Shown here one piece after another: positions 1 to 8,233 of a stretch of DNA of 21,905 nt. A program made the position numbers and the translations under genes. The DNA lies in contig JBLHOT010000060.1 in the NCBI GenBank assembly GCA_047623945.1, positions 1 to 21,905 of the forward strand. Reading direction: 5' to 3'. How positions within the stretch are numbered: the stretch's first letter is position 1; each line of letters opens with the position of its first letter. The notes below the pieces were generated by a model. That model searched no databases. It saw only the letters and a list, made by a program, of their open reading frames with translations, and was not told where the DNA came from. The stretch is from Arcticibacterium sp047623945. Lineage in GTDB: Bacteria > Bacteroidota > Bacteroidia > Cytophagales > Spirosomataceae.

Positions 1-120
1 GTTATTTCAACTGATTAGGGTTTTTGAAGTACCTGCGAAGAATAGGAAGATTGGAAAACCAAATCTTCTAGTCTTTTAGAGGAATATTCATCCAAATGTC
101 TTTTGCTAAGAACCTTTCCA

Positions 121-136
121 TAGTCCGCTCGGACTA
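121..136. repeat. Short perfect palindrome (REP-like)
   Basis: TAGTCC, a four-base GCTC loop, then GGACTA form a perfect hairpin in the non-coding stretch ahead of the methyltransferase gene. The surrounding 1-255 contains no convincing gene. A 66-codon minus-strand frame there has no recognisable domain and contains the palindrome, so it is treated as chance. A repetitive extragenic palindrome is an inference; a genome-wide copy count was not possible. Confidence 0.4.
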
Positions 137-255
137 GACCACTGCATGGGGAAAAAGGCTTTTGGTTTTCACAGACGCTTCTTAAAGATTCAAAAGACGG
201 TTTGAACAGAAGCAAGAGAAAAAAGGTTAGCTATTTATTCAAACATTGATACCTA

Positions 256-975
256 ATGAAAAGCAAATACCTTCTCTTATTTACCCTTTTGTTTAGCTTC
301 CTTTCCTGTACCACAAAAGCACAAAAAGAAGCCGATCATGACTATTACTCTTTCAAAAAAGGCAACTCTGACGGCATTGGAAAGTGGTATATGGGTAGAG
401 AGATTGCTCATGTGATGGGTTTTCAAGGGATAGACTGGCTGGAGAGGTCTAATCGTGAAGAAGAAGAAAATACGGCTAAACTCCTCCAAAACATGGATAT
501 CCAAGCTTCAGATAACATTGCAGATATTGGTGCTGGCTCAGGCTATCATGTGTTTAAAATGGCACCGCAAGCGAGCAAAGGAATGATCTATGCCGTAGAT
601 ATTCAAATGGAAATGTTGGCTGCTATTAAAGAACGAAAAGAAGAGAAGGGCATTGGCAACATAAGCGTCATTGAAGGTGCTACACAAAGTGTCAATCTAC
701 CTTCCAATACCATTAACAAGGTACTTATGGTAGATGTCTATCATGAGTTTGATTACCCAAGAGAAATGCTGCTAAGCATCAAAGATGCTTTAGTAAAAGA
801 AGGTGAAATCTACTTAATAGAATACAGAGGTGAAGACCCAAACGTCCCAATAAAAGAACTTCACAAAATGACCGAAAAACAGGCCATCAAAGAAATGAAG
901 GCCATAGGAATGAAGCTGGAGAAAAACATTAAAAACCTCCCTTGGCAGCATTGTATGGTGTTTGTGAAGGAGTGA
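256..975 (+). CDS. Class I SAM-dependent methyltransferase with lipoprotein signal
   Basis: The 239-residue product starts with a hydrophobic segment ending in a lipobox (FLSC, Cys18), so it is predicted to be exported and lipid-anchored. The rest is a Rossmann-type methyltransferase: SAM motif I ADIGAGSGYH at about residues 89-98, acidic motif II VDIQ at 114-117, and MVDVYHEF at 158-165 as the motif IV region. The substrate is unknown. The length is normal for a small class I enzyme with a signal peptide. It appears monocistronic, with a hairpin about 20 bases after the stop. An extracytoplasmic SAM enzyme is odd because SAM is cytoplasmic. A non-methyltransferase role, or a cytoplasmic product from a later start, cannot be excluded. 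Confidence 0.85.
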   Translation: MKSKYLLLFTLLFSFLSCTTKAQKEADHDYYSFKKGNSDGIGKWYMGREIAHVMGFQGIDWLERSNREEEENTAKLLQNMDIQASDNIADIGAGSGYHVFKMAPQASKGMIYAVDIQMEMLAAIKERKEEKGIGNISVIEGATQSVNLPSNTINKVLMVDVYHEFDYPREMLLSIKDALVKEGEIYLIEYRGEDPNVPIKELHKMTEKQAIKEMKAIGMKLEKNIKNLPWQHCMVFVKE

Positions 976-993
976 TAGCTATTACACCTAGCG

Positions 994-1012
994 GAGTCTC
1001 CTGTTGAGGCTC
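994..1012. repeat. Imperfect hairpin after methyltransferase gene
   Basis: GAG-x-CTC / GAG-x-CTC type inverted repeat with a five-base loop (gagtctcc...gaggctc on the + strand). It lies about 20 bases after the methyltransferase stop. There is no T-run, so it is a weak terminator candidate. It resembles, in opposite orientation, the stronger hairpin at 1193-1225. Apart from these two hairpins, the roughly 310 bases between 976 and 1287 hold nothing recognisable. Confidence 0.3.
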
Positions 1013-1192
1013 TGTGGCATTTCTAGCTATTTAAGGCACCAATTCATATCTTTCAATTTTAAGTAAGAATGTATAATAAGTTTAAAAGAAGAATTGTGTT
1101 TACAACATTCGTCCTGAAAACCCAGAATTATCTGGACAAGAGGTAGTCATTTAGTTCACGGAGGATTTAAGTAGTTTATGGGATGTCTCCAT

Positions 1193-1225
1193 GTCGGCAG
1201 AGTCCCTGACGGAGACACTGCTGAC
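1193..1225. repeat. Long imperfect REP-like hairpin
   Basis: A 33-base inverted repeat: GTCGGCAG at the left pairs with CTGCTGAC at the right (one G-T wobble). After an A-A mismatch, GTC pairs with GAC and the stem continues almost to a one-base turn. It sits in non-coding DNA between the methyltransferase gene and the decayed MBL gene. The size and GC-rich stem fit a repetitive extragenic palindrome. No T-run follows, so intrinsic termination is less likely. Confidence 0.5.
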
Positions 1226-1287
1226 GGGAAAAAGCTTGGTTGTTGGTCGAGAGATTTTGAGGTGTTATTTATGTACAACTGTTCTGC

Positions 1288-2191
1288 TCACTGAAACGAA
1301 GCAATCTGAAGGCCATCTAAGCTGTATAAAAGAAGTGGCTTTCCAAATGCCATCTGTGAAGTACCCTGGCAATTTTCATTTTTAATGCAGTTTAATAGCC
1401 TTGGCAATTTATTAGAGTTGGAAAGTGAAATTTCAGGAAATCCATGTGCCCCAAAAAGCCTATAGTCCTCGTCTATCATGGCTGTGATTTTGGCTACACT
1501 ATTTATATACTTTTCTATGTCACCTTCCTTAAAAGTGAATAAGGTGCCGTTATAAAAGAAATCGCCAAGGAATATCAATTTCCTTTCTTGGTCAACTATG
1601 GCGACCGATTCGTCTGTATGGCCTGGGATATTTATGAGTTGAATTGTGCGGCCTCCGAGGTCAATGTCTTCTGATATTGGCAACCATTCAGATACCTTAA
1701 TTTGTTTTGGGCTTGTCCCTTCAAAAAGGTCTGTTTCACTAAAAGTTCTGATTTTCATCTACAGCGTTTCTTAAAAACTGGATATCTAGAAAAATGATGT
1801 TCGTAAATTCGTTGGCATTCTGACTGTGATCAAAATGAAAATGGGAGAGAACAAGTGATGTAGGAGACTCTACAAAAGCCTCCACATATGGTTTTATTTT
1901 GAAACCATTTTCAGCTCTGTTTTCACCAGAACCTGAATCAAAAAGAATTGACCGCTCTCTGCCGCTAATTAAATAGAGTACGTTTGCTTGTGAGCTTTCT
2001 TTTTCCTAGAGTATTCTGGTATCTGCGTCAATATTACTTAGGCTAAACCAACTAGAGGCTGGCGGGATAATCTTTTTTATGGGTTCTGTTTTCTTACATG
2101 AACTAAGGCTTAGAATAAAGAAAAGCCCAATAATTTTTGGCAAATAACACATAGGATTAGGGCTTGTTAAAAAGGACATCTCCTTGTTCAA
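1288..2191 (-). pseudogene. Decayed MBL-fold metallo-hydrolase lipoprotein gene
   Basis: Read in the right frames, this is a complete metallo-beta-lactamase-fold lipoprotein of about 300 residues. It starts with a lipoprotein signal (LSLSSC then KK; codon 14 at 2152 gives a more typical signal than 2191). It continues with the zinc motif HFHFDH (near 1823-1840), GHTDES (near 1610-1625), LGDFFYNG and GAHG. Two lesions break it. An in-frame TAG lies at 2006-2008, after which the same frame resumes without loss of similarity. A one-base frameshift lies near 1740-1760, where the upstream frame ends at a TAG and the last 156 codons continue in another frame. All expected metal ligands survive, so decay is probably recent. 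Sequencing error would explain the frameshift but less easily the amber codon. Confidence 0.75.
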
Positions 2192-2307
2192 AAATGAATA
2201 TCGTCATAATGAGAGGACAAAAACCCTTTATTTCTATGCTATCCTTGTAGCTTCTATATTTTTGTAGAACTTTAAGTATTGAAATCAACCAAAACCTTTA
2301 AGAATAG

Positions 2308-3453
2308 ATGTCGAAGATAAAAGTAGGTGTAGTAGGCACTGGCTTCATAGGGCCAGCCCATATAGAAGCCTTAAGAAGACTTCCAAATGTAGAAGTGGTG
2401 GCACTTTGCGAAGTCACTCAGGAAATTGCAGAACAAAAAGCTAAAGACTTAGGCATTCCGGTAGGATGCACCTTTGATGATTTACTGAAGATGGACGAGA
2501 TACAGTGCGTTCATATCTGTACGCCTAACTTCTTGCATTACAGCCAGTCAAAAGCGGTACTAGCGGCGGGTAAGCACGTAGTATGTGAAAAACCATTATC
2601 TAAAGACTTGCACGAGGCAGAAGAGTTGGTGAAAATTGCTAAGGCTTCTGGTTTAGTAAACGCAGTGCATTTCAATTTGAGATTCTACCCGATGGTTCGC
2701 CAGATGAAGGTGATGCGTGAAAAAGGCGAGCTTGGTGATGTTTTCTCCATCATAGGCTCTTATCTACAAGATTGGCTTTATTATGATACGGATTATAATT
2801 GGCGTTTGGAGCCAGACAAATCTGGTGACTCTAGGGCCATTGCAGATATTGGTTCTCATTTAATGGACATCATAGAATATGTAACAGGCCTAAAAACGGT
2901 AGAGCTTATGGCCGACTTTAGTACCGTTCATAAATTCAGAAAGAAACCACTTAAGGAAATAGCTACATATTCAGAGGAGGTTCTCGGACCAGATGATTAT
3001 GAAAATGTGCCTATTAATACCGAAGATCACGCCAATGTGCTCTTGCGTTTTGATAATGGAAATAGAGGTTGTATCACAGTATCTCAGGTTTCGGCAGGTA
3101 GAAAAAACCAATTGAAAGTAGAGATTTCAGGTTCAAAGAAGACTTTTGCCTTTAATTCTGAAAGACCAAACGAGCTTTGGATGGGGCATAGAGAAAAAGC
3201 GAATGAAGTGCTTATGAAGGACCCTTCATTGGTAGACTCTGGCGTTCAAAGCGTCGTTTCTTTCCCTGGAGGCCATAATGAAGGCTTTCCAGATACATCT
3301 AAGCAGTTATTCAAAGAGGTTTATGCGGCCATAGAAGCCGGTAAACAACCGGATAATCCAACTTTCCCAACTTTTGCTGATGGTTACAGAGAGCTATTGG
3401 TGTGCGAAAGAATTTTGGAGAGCCATAGAGCTCAGAAATGGGTGACGGTTTAG
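2308..3453 (+). CDS. Gfo/Idh/MocA family oxidoreductase
   Basis: This 381-residue NAD(P)-dependent oxidoreductase is expected to act on a sugar, sugar acid or inositol-like polyol in the cytoplasm. The N-terminal Rossmann fold carries GTGFIG at residues 10-15. CEKPLS at 93-98 holds the conserved Lys95 of the EKP motif. The C-terminal domain has DIGSHLMD at 180-187, with Asp180 and His184 in the usual catalytic positions. Length is typical. There is no signal peptide, unlike many secreted Bacteroidota relatives. It precedes a TIM-barrel isomerase/epimerase on the same strand 176 bases downstream, a common Bacteroidota pairing for sugar oxidation and isomerisation. The exact substrate cannot be read from the sequence. 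Confidence 0.9.
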   Translation: MSKIKVGVVGTGFIGPAHIEALRRLPNVEVVALCEVTQEIAEQKAKDLGIPVGCTFDDLLKMDEIQCVHICTPNFLHYSQSKAVLAAGKHVVCEKPLSKDLHEAEELVKIAKASGLVNAVHFNLRFYPMVRQMKVMREKGELGDVFSIIGSYLQDWLYYDTDYNWRLEPDKSGDSRAIADIGSHLMDIIEYVTGLKTVELMADFSTVHKFRKKPLKEIATYSEEVLGPDDYENVPINTEDHANVLLRFDNGNRGCITVSQVSAGRKNQLKVEISGSKKTFAFNSERPNELWMGHREKANEVLMKDPSLVDSGVQSVVSFPGGHNEGFPDTSKQLFKEVYAAIEAGKQPDNPTFPTFADGYRELLVCERILESHRAQKWVTV

Positions 3454-3455
3454 TG

Positions 3456-3486
3456 CTCGTCTCACTTCGACACGTCTCAGTGCGAG
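3456..3486. repeat. REP-like hairpin between oxidoreductase and isomerase genes
   Basis: Starting two bases after the oxidoreductase stop, CTCG and CACT pair with AGTG and CGAG around a loop containing TTCGACACG, with a three-base bulge. The CACTTCGACA...CTCAGTG core resembles a palindrome I recall as common in Bacteroidota intergenic regions (from memory, not searched). A second partial stem (GAG/CTC) follows at about 3484-3492. It could attenuate read-through into the next gene. Confidence 0.45.
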
Positions 3487-3629
3487 TCGCTCTTACTGAC
3501 TTTGGGCTTATTAGAAGTCGACCAGGAATAATAAAATTGAAATAATTAAAATTTAAAGGTGATGGACAAAACAAACGTCGGATATCTAGCTTCCAACACC
3601 TAACACTTAAAACCTAAACAATACAACAT

Positions 3630-4685
3630 ATGAAAACGATAAAAGGACCAGCAGTTTTTTTAGCACAATTCATGGGGGACGAAGCTCCTTTTAACTCTTT
3701 AGAAACTATTGCTGATTATATGGCGGGTTTGGGCTATAAAGGCATTCAGCTGCCTACTTGGGACCCAAGGTGCATAGATTTAAAGACGGCATCAGAGTCT
3801 AAAACATACTGTGATGAGTTAAAGGGTATGTTAAAGGATAAGGGATTAGAGATTACAGAGATTGCCACGCATTTGCAGGGGCAGCTTGTAGCTTCTCATC
3901 CTTCTTATGATACCATGTATGATGGTTTTGCTCCAGCGGAGGTAGCCGGAAATGAGCCAGCCAGAAGAGCATGGGCTATTGACCAAGTAAAAATGGGAGC
4001 TAAGGCTTCTCAAAACCTAGGCTTAAAAACCAGTGTTGGTTTTTCTGGTGCCTTAGCTTGGCCTTTTCTTTACCCATGGCCTCAAAGACCTGCGGGTATG
4101 GTAGAAACCGCTTTTGCAGAATTAGCTAAAAGATGGAAACCTATACTAGATGTGTATGAAGACTGTGGCGTGGATTACTGTTATGAACTACACCCAGGAG
4201 AAGACTTACATGATGGAGTTAGTTTCGAAAGGTTTTTGGAAGCTGTAGGAGGCCATCAAAGAGCCTGTATAAATTATGACCCCTCTCATTTCGTACTTCA
4301 GTGTATGGACTATGTAGAATTTATAGATATCTATCACGAAAGAATTAAGGCTTTCCACGTAAAGGATGCCGAGTTTAATCCAACTGGAAGACAAGGTGTT
4401 TACGGAGCCTATTCTGGATGGGCAGACCGTGCAGGTCGTTTCCGTTCTTTAGGAGATGGTCAGGTAGACTTTAAAGCTATTTTTTCTAAGCTTTCGCAGT
4501 ATGGCTATGATGGCTGGGCTGTGTTGGAGTGGGAGTGCTGCATTAAAGATTCTAGCCAAGGAGCGGCAGAAGGAGCACCATTTATTAAGAATCAACTCAT
4601 AGAAGTAGTAACTAGAGCTTTTGACGATTTTGCATCAACAGGAGCAGATGAGGCAGTTAACAAAAAAGTTTTAGGATTATCGTAA
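3630..4685 (+). CDS. Sugar phosphate isomerase/epimerase (TIM barrel, AP-endonuclease 2 family)
   Basis: The 351-residue protein fits the xylose-isomerase-like TIM-barrel family, whose members isomerise or epimerise sugars and keto-sugars using a divalent metal. Probable metal ligands appear in the usual order: Glu186 in YELHPGED, Asp217 and His220 in NYDPSHF, His243 in AFHVKDAEF, and Glu300 in VLEWE. HLQGQ at 81-85 is the barrel-strand histidine motif. There is no signal peptide. The preceding Gfo/Idh/MocA gene is on the same strand, and a strong terminator follows at 4742-4770, so the two probably form one unit handling an oxidised sugar or polyol. The substrate is unknown. Confidence 0.88.
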   Translation: MKTIKGPAVFLAQFMGDEAPFNSLETIADYMAGLGYKGIQLPTWDPRCIDLKTASESKTYCDELKGMLKDKGLEITEIATHLQGQLVASHPSYDTMYDGFAPAEVAGNEPARRAWAIDQVKMGAKASQNLGLKTSVGFSGALAWPFLYPWPQRPAGMVETAFAELAKRWKPILDVYEDCGVDYCYELHPGEDLHDGVSFERFLEAVGGHQRACINYDPSHFVLQCMDYVEFIDIYHERIKAFHVKDAEFNPTGRQGVYGAYSGWADRAGRFRSLGDGQVDFKAIFSKLSQYGYDGWAVLEWECCIKDSSQGAAEGAPFIKNQLIEVVTRAFDDFASTGADEAVNKKVLGLS

Positions 4686-4741
4686 AAAAATATTCTTTAC
4701 GTTTAAGGCTCAATTTTGAAAGAAAAATTGGCAAACAAATG

Positions 4742-4770
4742 AAGCACTTTCCATCGGGAAGTGCTTTTTT
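4742..4770 (+). terminator. Rho-independent terminator after the isomerase gene
   Basis: AAGCACTTTCC, a three-base loop and GGGAAGTGCTT form an 11-bp stem (one T-G wobble) followed by a T-run. It starts 57 bases past the isomerase stop and ends the oxidoreductase/isomerase unit. Confidence 0.9.
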
Positions 4771-5158
4771 GTATTCTACGATGTTTAAAAACAATTATTC
4801 AAATATCGAGGGCTCTCTTTTTTTGTTTTGTTCAAGAATACTTCTAACCTTTGATTCAAATGAAAGAGAATAAAGTTCGGATTCGGGCTTGAAATTAGGG
4901 TTAATCTCTTAGGTAATTCTTTAATATATAGTTTGGGCGAATTTTATATGGTTTGAATGGAAAGGTGAAGTGTTGGCCCTAAACCAAATACTTATTTTAC
5001 AGAAAAAAGTAATTGAATTTTTGGGACTTAAAATTGTATTTTTCATGGCTTTTTCAATCAAACTATAATTTTGCAAAAGAGAAGTATTACCCTTTGAAAA
5101 TTTTTTCTTTACATTTAAAAACGAAATTATATTTTAAAATAAATCAATTAAGAAGAAG
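4771..5158. other. AT-rich non-coding region upstream of the PII gene
   Basis: 388 bases without a supported gene on either strand. They are strongly AT-rich. The only regulatory element I can suggest is the -7-like box at 5066-5073. No sigma-54-type GG/GC pair was recognised by eye. Confidence 0.5.
5066..5073 (+). promoter_or_regulatory. Candidate Bacteroidota -7 element for the PII gene
   Basis: TAATTTTG matches the TAnnTTTG -7 consensus of Bacteroidota primary sigma factor promoters. A good -33 TTTG at the right spacing was not seen. It would give a leader of about 80 bases. AT-rich DNA makes chance matches common. Confidence 0.35.
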
Positions 5159-5497
5159 ATGAAAAAAATCGAAGCCATTATCCGTAAGTCTAAGTTTTCT
5201 GAAGTTCGTGATGCCCTTCATGCTATTGAGGTCAATTTTTTTAGCTATTGGGATGTGACTGGAGTAGGTAACGAAAAAGAAGGTCATATCTATAGAACCA
5301 TTAGCTACAGCACCACTGATATCCAGAGAAGATACCTTTCTATTGTAGTTTCCGATGATTTTCTTGAGAAGACCATTGAGGCTATCAAAAAAGCGGCTTA
5401 CACAGGAAACGTAGGCGACGGTAAGATATTTGTCTCAGACATGATAGAGACTATTAGAATTAGAACTGGCGAATTGGGTTCTCCTGCGATTAACTAA
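5159..5497 (+). CDS. PII family nitrogen regulatory protein
   Basis: The 112-residue protein matches the GlnB/GlnK fold: start MKKIEAIIRK, the B-loop signature TGNVGDGKIF at residues 82-91, and the C-loop RIRTGE at 100-105, which bind ATP/ADP and 2-oxoglutarate at trimer interfaces. The T-loop is divergent: the usual EYVVDFLPK-type stretch is replaced by SYSTTDIQRR. A tyrosine (Tyr50) does fall at the position of the uridylylated Tyr51, so modification is possible but unproven. No amtB, glnA or other nitrogen gene is adjacent, so the partner is unclear. It is a single-gene unit with its own terminator. Identity is secure; whether it is GlnB- or GlnK-like is not. Confidence 0.92.
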   Translation: MKKIEAIIRKSKFSEVRDALHAIEVNFFSYWDVTGVGNEKEGHIYRTISYSTTDIQRRYLSIVVSDDFLEKTIEAIKKAAYTGNVGDGKIFVSDMIETIRIRTGELGSPAIN

Positions 5498-5521
5498 GTC
5501 AGCAATTTTTAATTTATAAAG

Positions 5522-5550
5522 CGGAAGTCCGAAGTGGCTTCCGTTTTTTT
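5522..5550 (+). terminator. Rho-independent terminator after the PII gene
   Basis: CGGAAG-t-CC, a five-base loop, then GGCTTCCG form an 8-bp stem with one bulged T, followed by seven T residues. It lies in the short gap between convergent genes. The minus-strand side lacks a good T-run, so bidirectional action is doubtful. Confidence 0.88.
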
Positions 5551-5569
5551 GGTTCAAAGAGCTCGTTTT

Positions 5570-6049
5570 CTACTCAAAAACCTGCCAGACAGCCTTTATA
5601 CCATAGAAAATCATAAATCCGCATAGCGTCAATTTCATAACTATACCTGCGGCAAACCCTGCAAAACTACCGATAGCAGCCTTTAAGGCATTCTTTCTGT
5701 CGCCCATAAAAGCTTCGCCAAGCAGTGCACCCAAAAACGCCCCAATAAAAATACCAAAAGGGCCAAGAAACATACCCACCACCAGGCCAGCCATAGAACC
5801 TCTTACGCCAGCCTTAGTACCGCCAAACTTCTTAGTCCCCCAGATGGGCACATAGTAATCTAAAACAGTGACTAATGCCGTCGCAATGCCCAGGCCTATT
5901 AAAAGCTCCTGTGAGAAATTAGCATATTTGGAGTAATGAAGTGCCAGCAATCCTGCAAACCCTAAAGGCGGACCAGGAAGAGGAAGTACGGAACCTATCA
6001 CGCCCAACAGCAAGAGAATAAAGCCAAGAATTAGAAGAATAATATCCAT
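5570..6049 (-). CDS. DUF456 family small membrane protein
   Basis: This 159-residue hydrophobic protein has about four to five membrane segments. It shows the features of the DUF456 family: an N-terminal helix followed by LPLPGPPLGF at about residues 22-31, a central FGGTKAGVRGS loop, and glycine-rich helices (FLGPFGIFIG, FLGALLGE). The role of the family is unknown. It is the last gene of the six-gene operon, starting two bases after the aminotransferase stop. Nothing in the sequence links its function to the aminotransferase. Confidence 0.88.
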   Translation of the reverse strand: MDIILLILGFILLLLGVIGSVLPLPGPPLGFAGLLALHYSKYANFSQELLIGLGIATALVTVLDYYVPIWGTKKFGGTKAGVRGSMAGLVVGMFLGPFGIFIGAFLGALLGEAFMGDRKNALKAAIGSFAGFAAGIVMKLTLCGFMIFYGIKAVWQVFE

Positions 6050-6051
6050 GT

Positions 6052-7290
6052 TTAGATGGTCTGTGGTATTTTGATATGATTCTCGTCGAGCATTTCTGTC
6101 AAGCCCAAAACCGCTTTGCTTAGGACTTCTGTGTTTGGTAAAAAGACTATTCTAAAATGGGCCTTATCAAACGTATTAAAACCAGAACCAGAAACCACCA
6201 AGATCCTTTGCTCGGTTAGTAAGTCCATTGTAAACTGCTCGTCGTCCTTAAAATTGAATTTTTTAAGGTCAATTTTCGGAAATACATAAAGGGCTCCTTT
6301 TGGTTTTACGCAAGTAATGCCCGGAATGTCGGTAAGTTTATAATGAATGAGGTCTCTTTGTTTTTTTAATCGGCCGTCTGCGGCCACTAGGTCATCTATA
6401 CTCTGGTAACCCCCTAAAGCCGTTTGAATAGCATATTGGGTAGGTACATTGGCACATAAACGCATACTAGCCAATAGGTTAATGCCTTCCAGATAGCTCT
6501 TGGCCTTTTCTTTAGCTCCGCTGGCTATTACCCATCCGCCTCTAAAACCCGTGGCTCTGTAATTTTTAGAAATACCTCCGAAAGTCATGAAAAATACATC
6601 TTCACTTAAAGAAGCGATAGGTACATGCTTATGTCCATCGTATAAGATTTTGTCGTAAATCTCATCAGAAAAGACCATGAGATTTTTCTCGGCGGCCAAA
6701 GCCACAATTTCTTCTAAGACGTCTTTTTCATAAACAGCCCCAGTAGGATTATTTGGATTAATGAGGACAATGGCCTTTGTTTTTGAGGTTACTTTAGACC
6801 TCATATCATTCACATCTGGATTCCAGTCGGCTTGTTCATCACATATATAATGAACGGCTTTACCACCAGAAAGCCCCACTGCGGTGGTCCATAATGGATA
6901 ATCAGGTGAAGGAATAAGTATTTCGTCGCCTTGATTTAGAAGTGCTTGCATGCACATCACAATAAGCTCACTCACACCATTTCCTATAAAGATATCTTCT
7001 ATCCTAACATCTTTAATGCCTATCTGCTGGGTATAATGCATCACGGCTTTTCTAGCCGGGAAAATCCCTAAATGATGGCAGTAGCCTTGGGCATTCCTGA
7101 TGTTGAGAATCATGTCTTCCACTATCTCGTCTGGTACGTCAAAACCAAAAGGGGCAGGGTTTCCAATATTGAGATTGATGATTTTATGACCCGCGGCTTC
7201 CAGAGCCTGGGCTTTGTCAAAAATGGGTCCGCGGATGGCGTATGATAAGTTATTTAGACGCTCACTTTTTAAGTAATTCATATTGCTCAT
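6052..7290 (-). CDS. alaA: Alanine-type pyridoxal-phosphate aminotransferase
   Basis: A class I/II fold-type I aminotransferase of 412 residues, close to E. coli AlaA over its whole length, for example LNIGNPAPFGFD at 40-51, GNGVSELIV at 103-111, SPDYPLW at 128-134 and RLCANVP in the second half. PLP-binding features are NPNNPTG at 178-184, SDEIYDK at 208-214 and the Schiff-base lysine Lys242 in GGISKNYR. The expected reaction is transamination between alanine/pyruvate and glutamate/2-oxoglutarate in the cytoplasm. The chosen ATG overlaps the purC stop by four bases (ATGA), indicating translational coupling. Met4 at 7281 is an alternative start. Confidence 0.9.
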   Translation of the reverse strand: MSNMNYLKSERLNNLSYAIRGPIFDKAQALEAAGHKIINLNIGNPAPFGFDVPDEIVEDMILNIRNAQGYCHHLGIFPARKAVMHYTQQIGIKDVRIEDIFIGNGVSELIVMCMQALLNQGDEILIPSPDYPLWTTAVGLSGGKAVHYICDEQADWNPDVNDMRSKVTSKTKAIVLINPNNPTGAVYEKDVLEEIVALAAEKNLMVFSDEIYDKILYDGHKHVPIASLSEDVFFMTFGGISKNYRATGFRGGWVIASGAKEKAKSYLEGINLLASMRLCANVPTQYAIQTALGGYQSIDDLVAADGRLKKQRDLIHYKLTDIPGITCVKPKGALYVFPKIDLKKFNFKDDEQFTMDLLTEQRILVVSGSGFNTFDKAHFRIVFLPNTEVLSKAVLGLTEMLDENHIKIPQTI

Positions 7291-8228
7291 TTAAGTTTGA
7301 GAAAAGCATTAATGTTCTTCTCAATTCTGTCATAGATGTCTTCGGTATTTTGAGGTACAAAATCCTCGCCAGTTACCTTTTCATAAAGTTCTATATACCT
7401 TTTACTAATTTCCTCACATTTGGCTGGAGTCATTTGCGGAATACGCTGTCCTTCTTTCCCCTGAAAACCGTTTTCAATAAGCCATTCTCTCACAAACTCC
7501 TTTGAAAGCTGCTTTTGAGGCACATTAGCCTCTTGGTTTTGCTGATAAACGTCATCATAAAAGTATCGGGAGGAATCAGGTGTATGAATTTCGTCTATAA
7601 GATAAATGACATCATCTTTCTCGCCAAATTCATATTTAGTGTCTACCAGAATCAGACCTTGAGCTGCGGCTATTTCTGTACCTCGCTTAAATAAAGCAAG
7701 TGTATATGCTTCTAGCTGGGCATATTTTTCTTCTACTACTAAGCCATTGGCAATGATGGCTTCTCTAGAAATGTCTTCGTCGTGGCCTTCATGAGCTTTG
7801 GTGGTGGGCGTAATAATTGGCTTCGGAAGCTTATCATTTTCCTTTAATCCGTCTGGGAGAGATACGCCACATACGCCTCTTTTTCCACTGCGATATTCAC
7901 GCCAAGCGTGGCCGGCCAAATAACCTCTAACCACCATTTCAACAGGGAAAGTGGTGCATTTTAAACCAAATGTGGCATTAGGGTCGGGCACTTCTTGCAG
8001 CCAATTTGGGACAATATCTGCTGTAGCTTTTAAAAACTTTGCTGCTATCTGATTTAAAACTTGCCCTTTACATGGAATTGCTTCGGGAAGGATGACATCA
8101 AAGGCAGAAATTCTGTCTGAGGCTATCATTAATAAACCGTGGTCAAAGGCATATACATCACGAACTTTCCCGTGATACACACTCTTTTGACCTTCAAAAT
8201 TAAAACTAGCCTCTTTTAGTACATTCAT
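7287..8228 (-). CDS. purC: Phosphoribosylaminoimidazole-succinocarboxamide synthase (SAICAR synthetase)
   Basis: This enzyme makes SAICAR from CAIR, aspartate and ATP in purine synthesis. It is the longer, yeast ADE1-like form: 313 residues with GKVRDVY at 20-26, SDRISAFD at 37-44, VVRGYLAGHAWREY at 99-112, PTTKAHEGHDE at 141-151, LVDTKYEFG at 194-202 and DEIHTPDSSRY at 212-222. The frame can be extended to a TTG at 8240, but that lies inside the preceding gene's last sense codon. The ATG at 8228, five bases after the preceding stop, gives the family's usual N-terminus. It is cotranscribed with envelope-type genes upstream and alaA downstream. Confidence 0.96.
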   Translation of the reverse strand: MNVLKEASFNFEGQKSVYHGKVRDVYAFDHGLLMIASDRISAFDVILPEAIPCKGQVLNQIAAKFLKATADIVPNWLQEVPDPNATFGLKCTTFPVEMVVRGYLAGHAWREYRSGKRGVCGVSLPDGLKENDKLPKPIITPTTKAHEGHDEDISREAIIANGLVVEEKYAQLEAYTLALFKRGTEIAAAQGLILVDTKYEFGEKDDVIYLIDEIHTPDSSRYFYDDVYQQNQEANVPQKQLSKEFVREWLIENGFQGKEGQRIPQMTPAKCEEISKRYIELYEKVTGEDFVPQNTEDIYDRIEKNINAFLKLK

Positions 8229-8233
8229 TATTT

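Noticed and set aside
15..215. 66-codon minus-strand reading frame before the methyltransferase gene
   Set aside because: No recognisable domain, contains a REP-like palindrome, and has no supporting context.
1191..1385. 64-codon plus-strand reading frame
   Set aside because: Starts inside the 33-base hairpin and overlaps the 3' end of the MBL gene on the other strand.
4900..5000. TATAGTTTG and TATGGTTTG as possible -7 promoter boxes
   Set aside because: Both have the wrong internal spacing for TAnnTTTG, and the DNA is so AT-rich that near-matches are expected.
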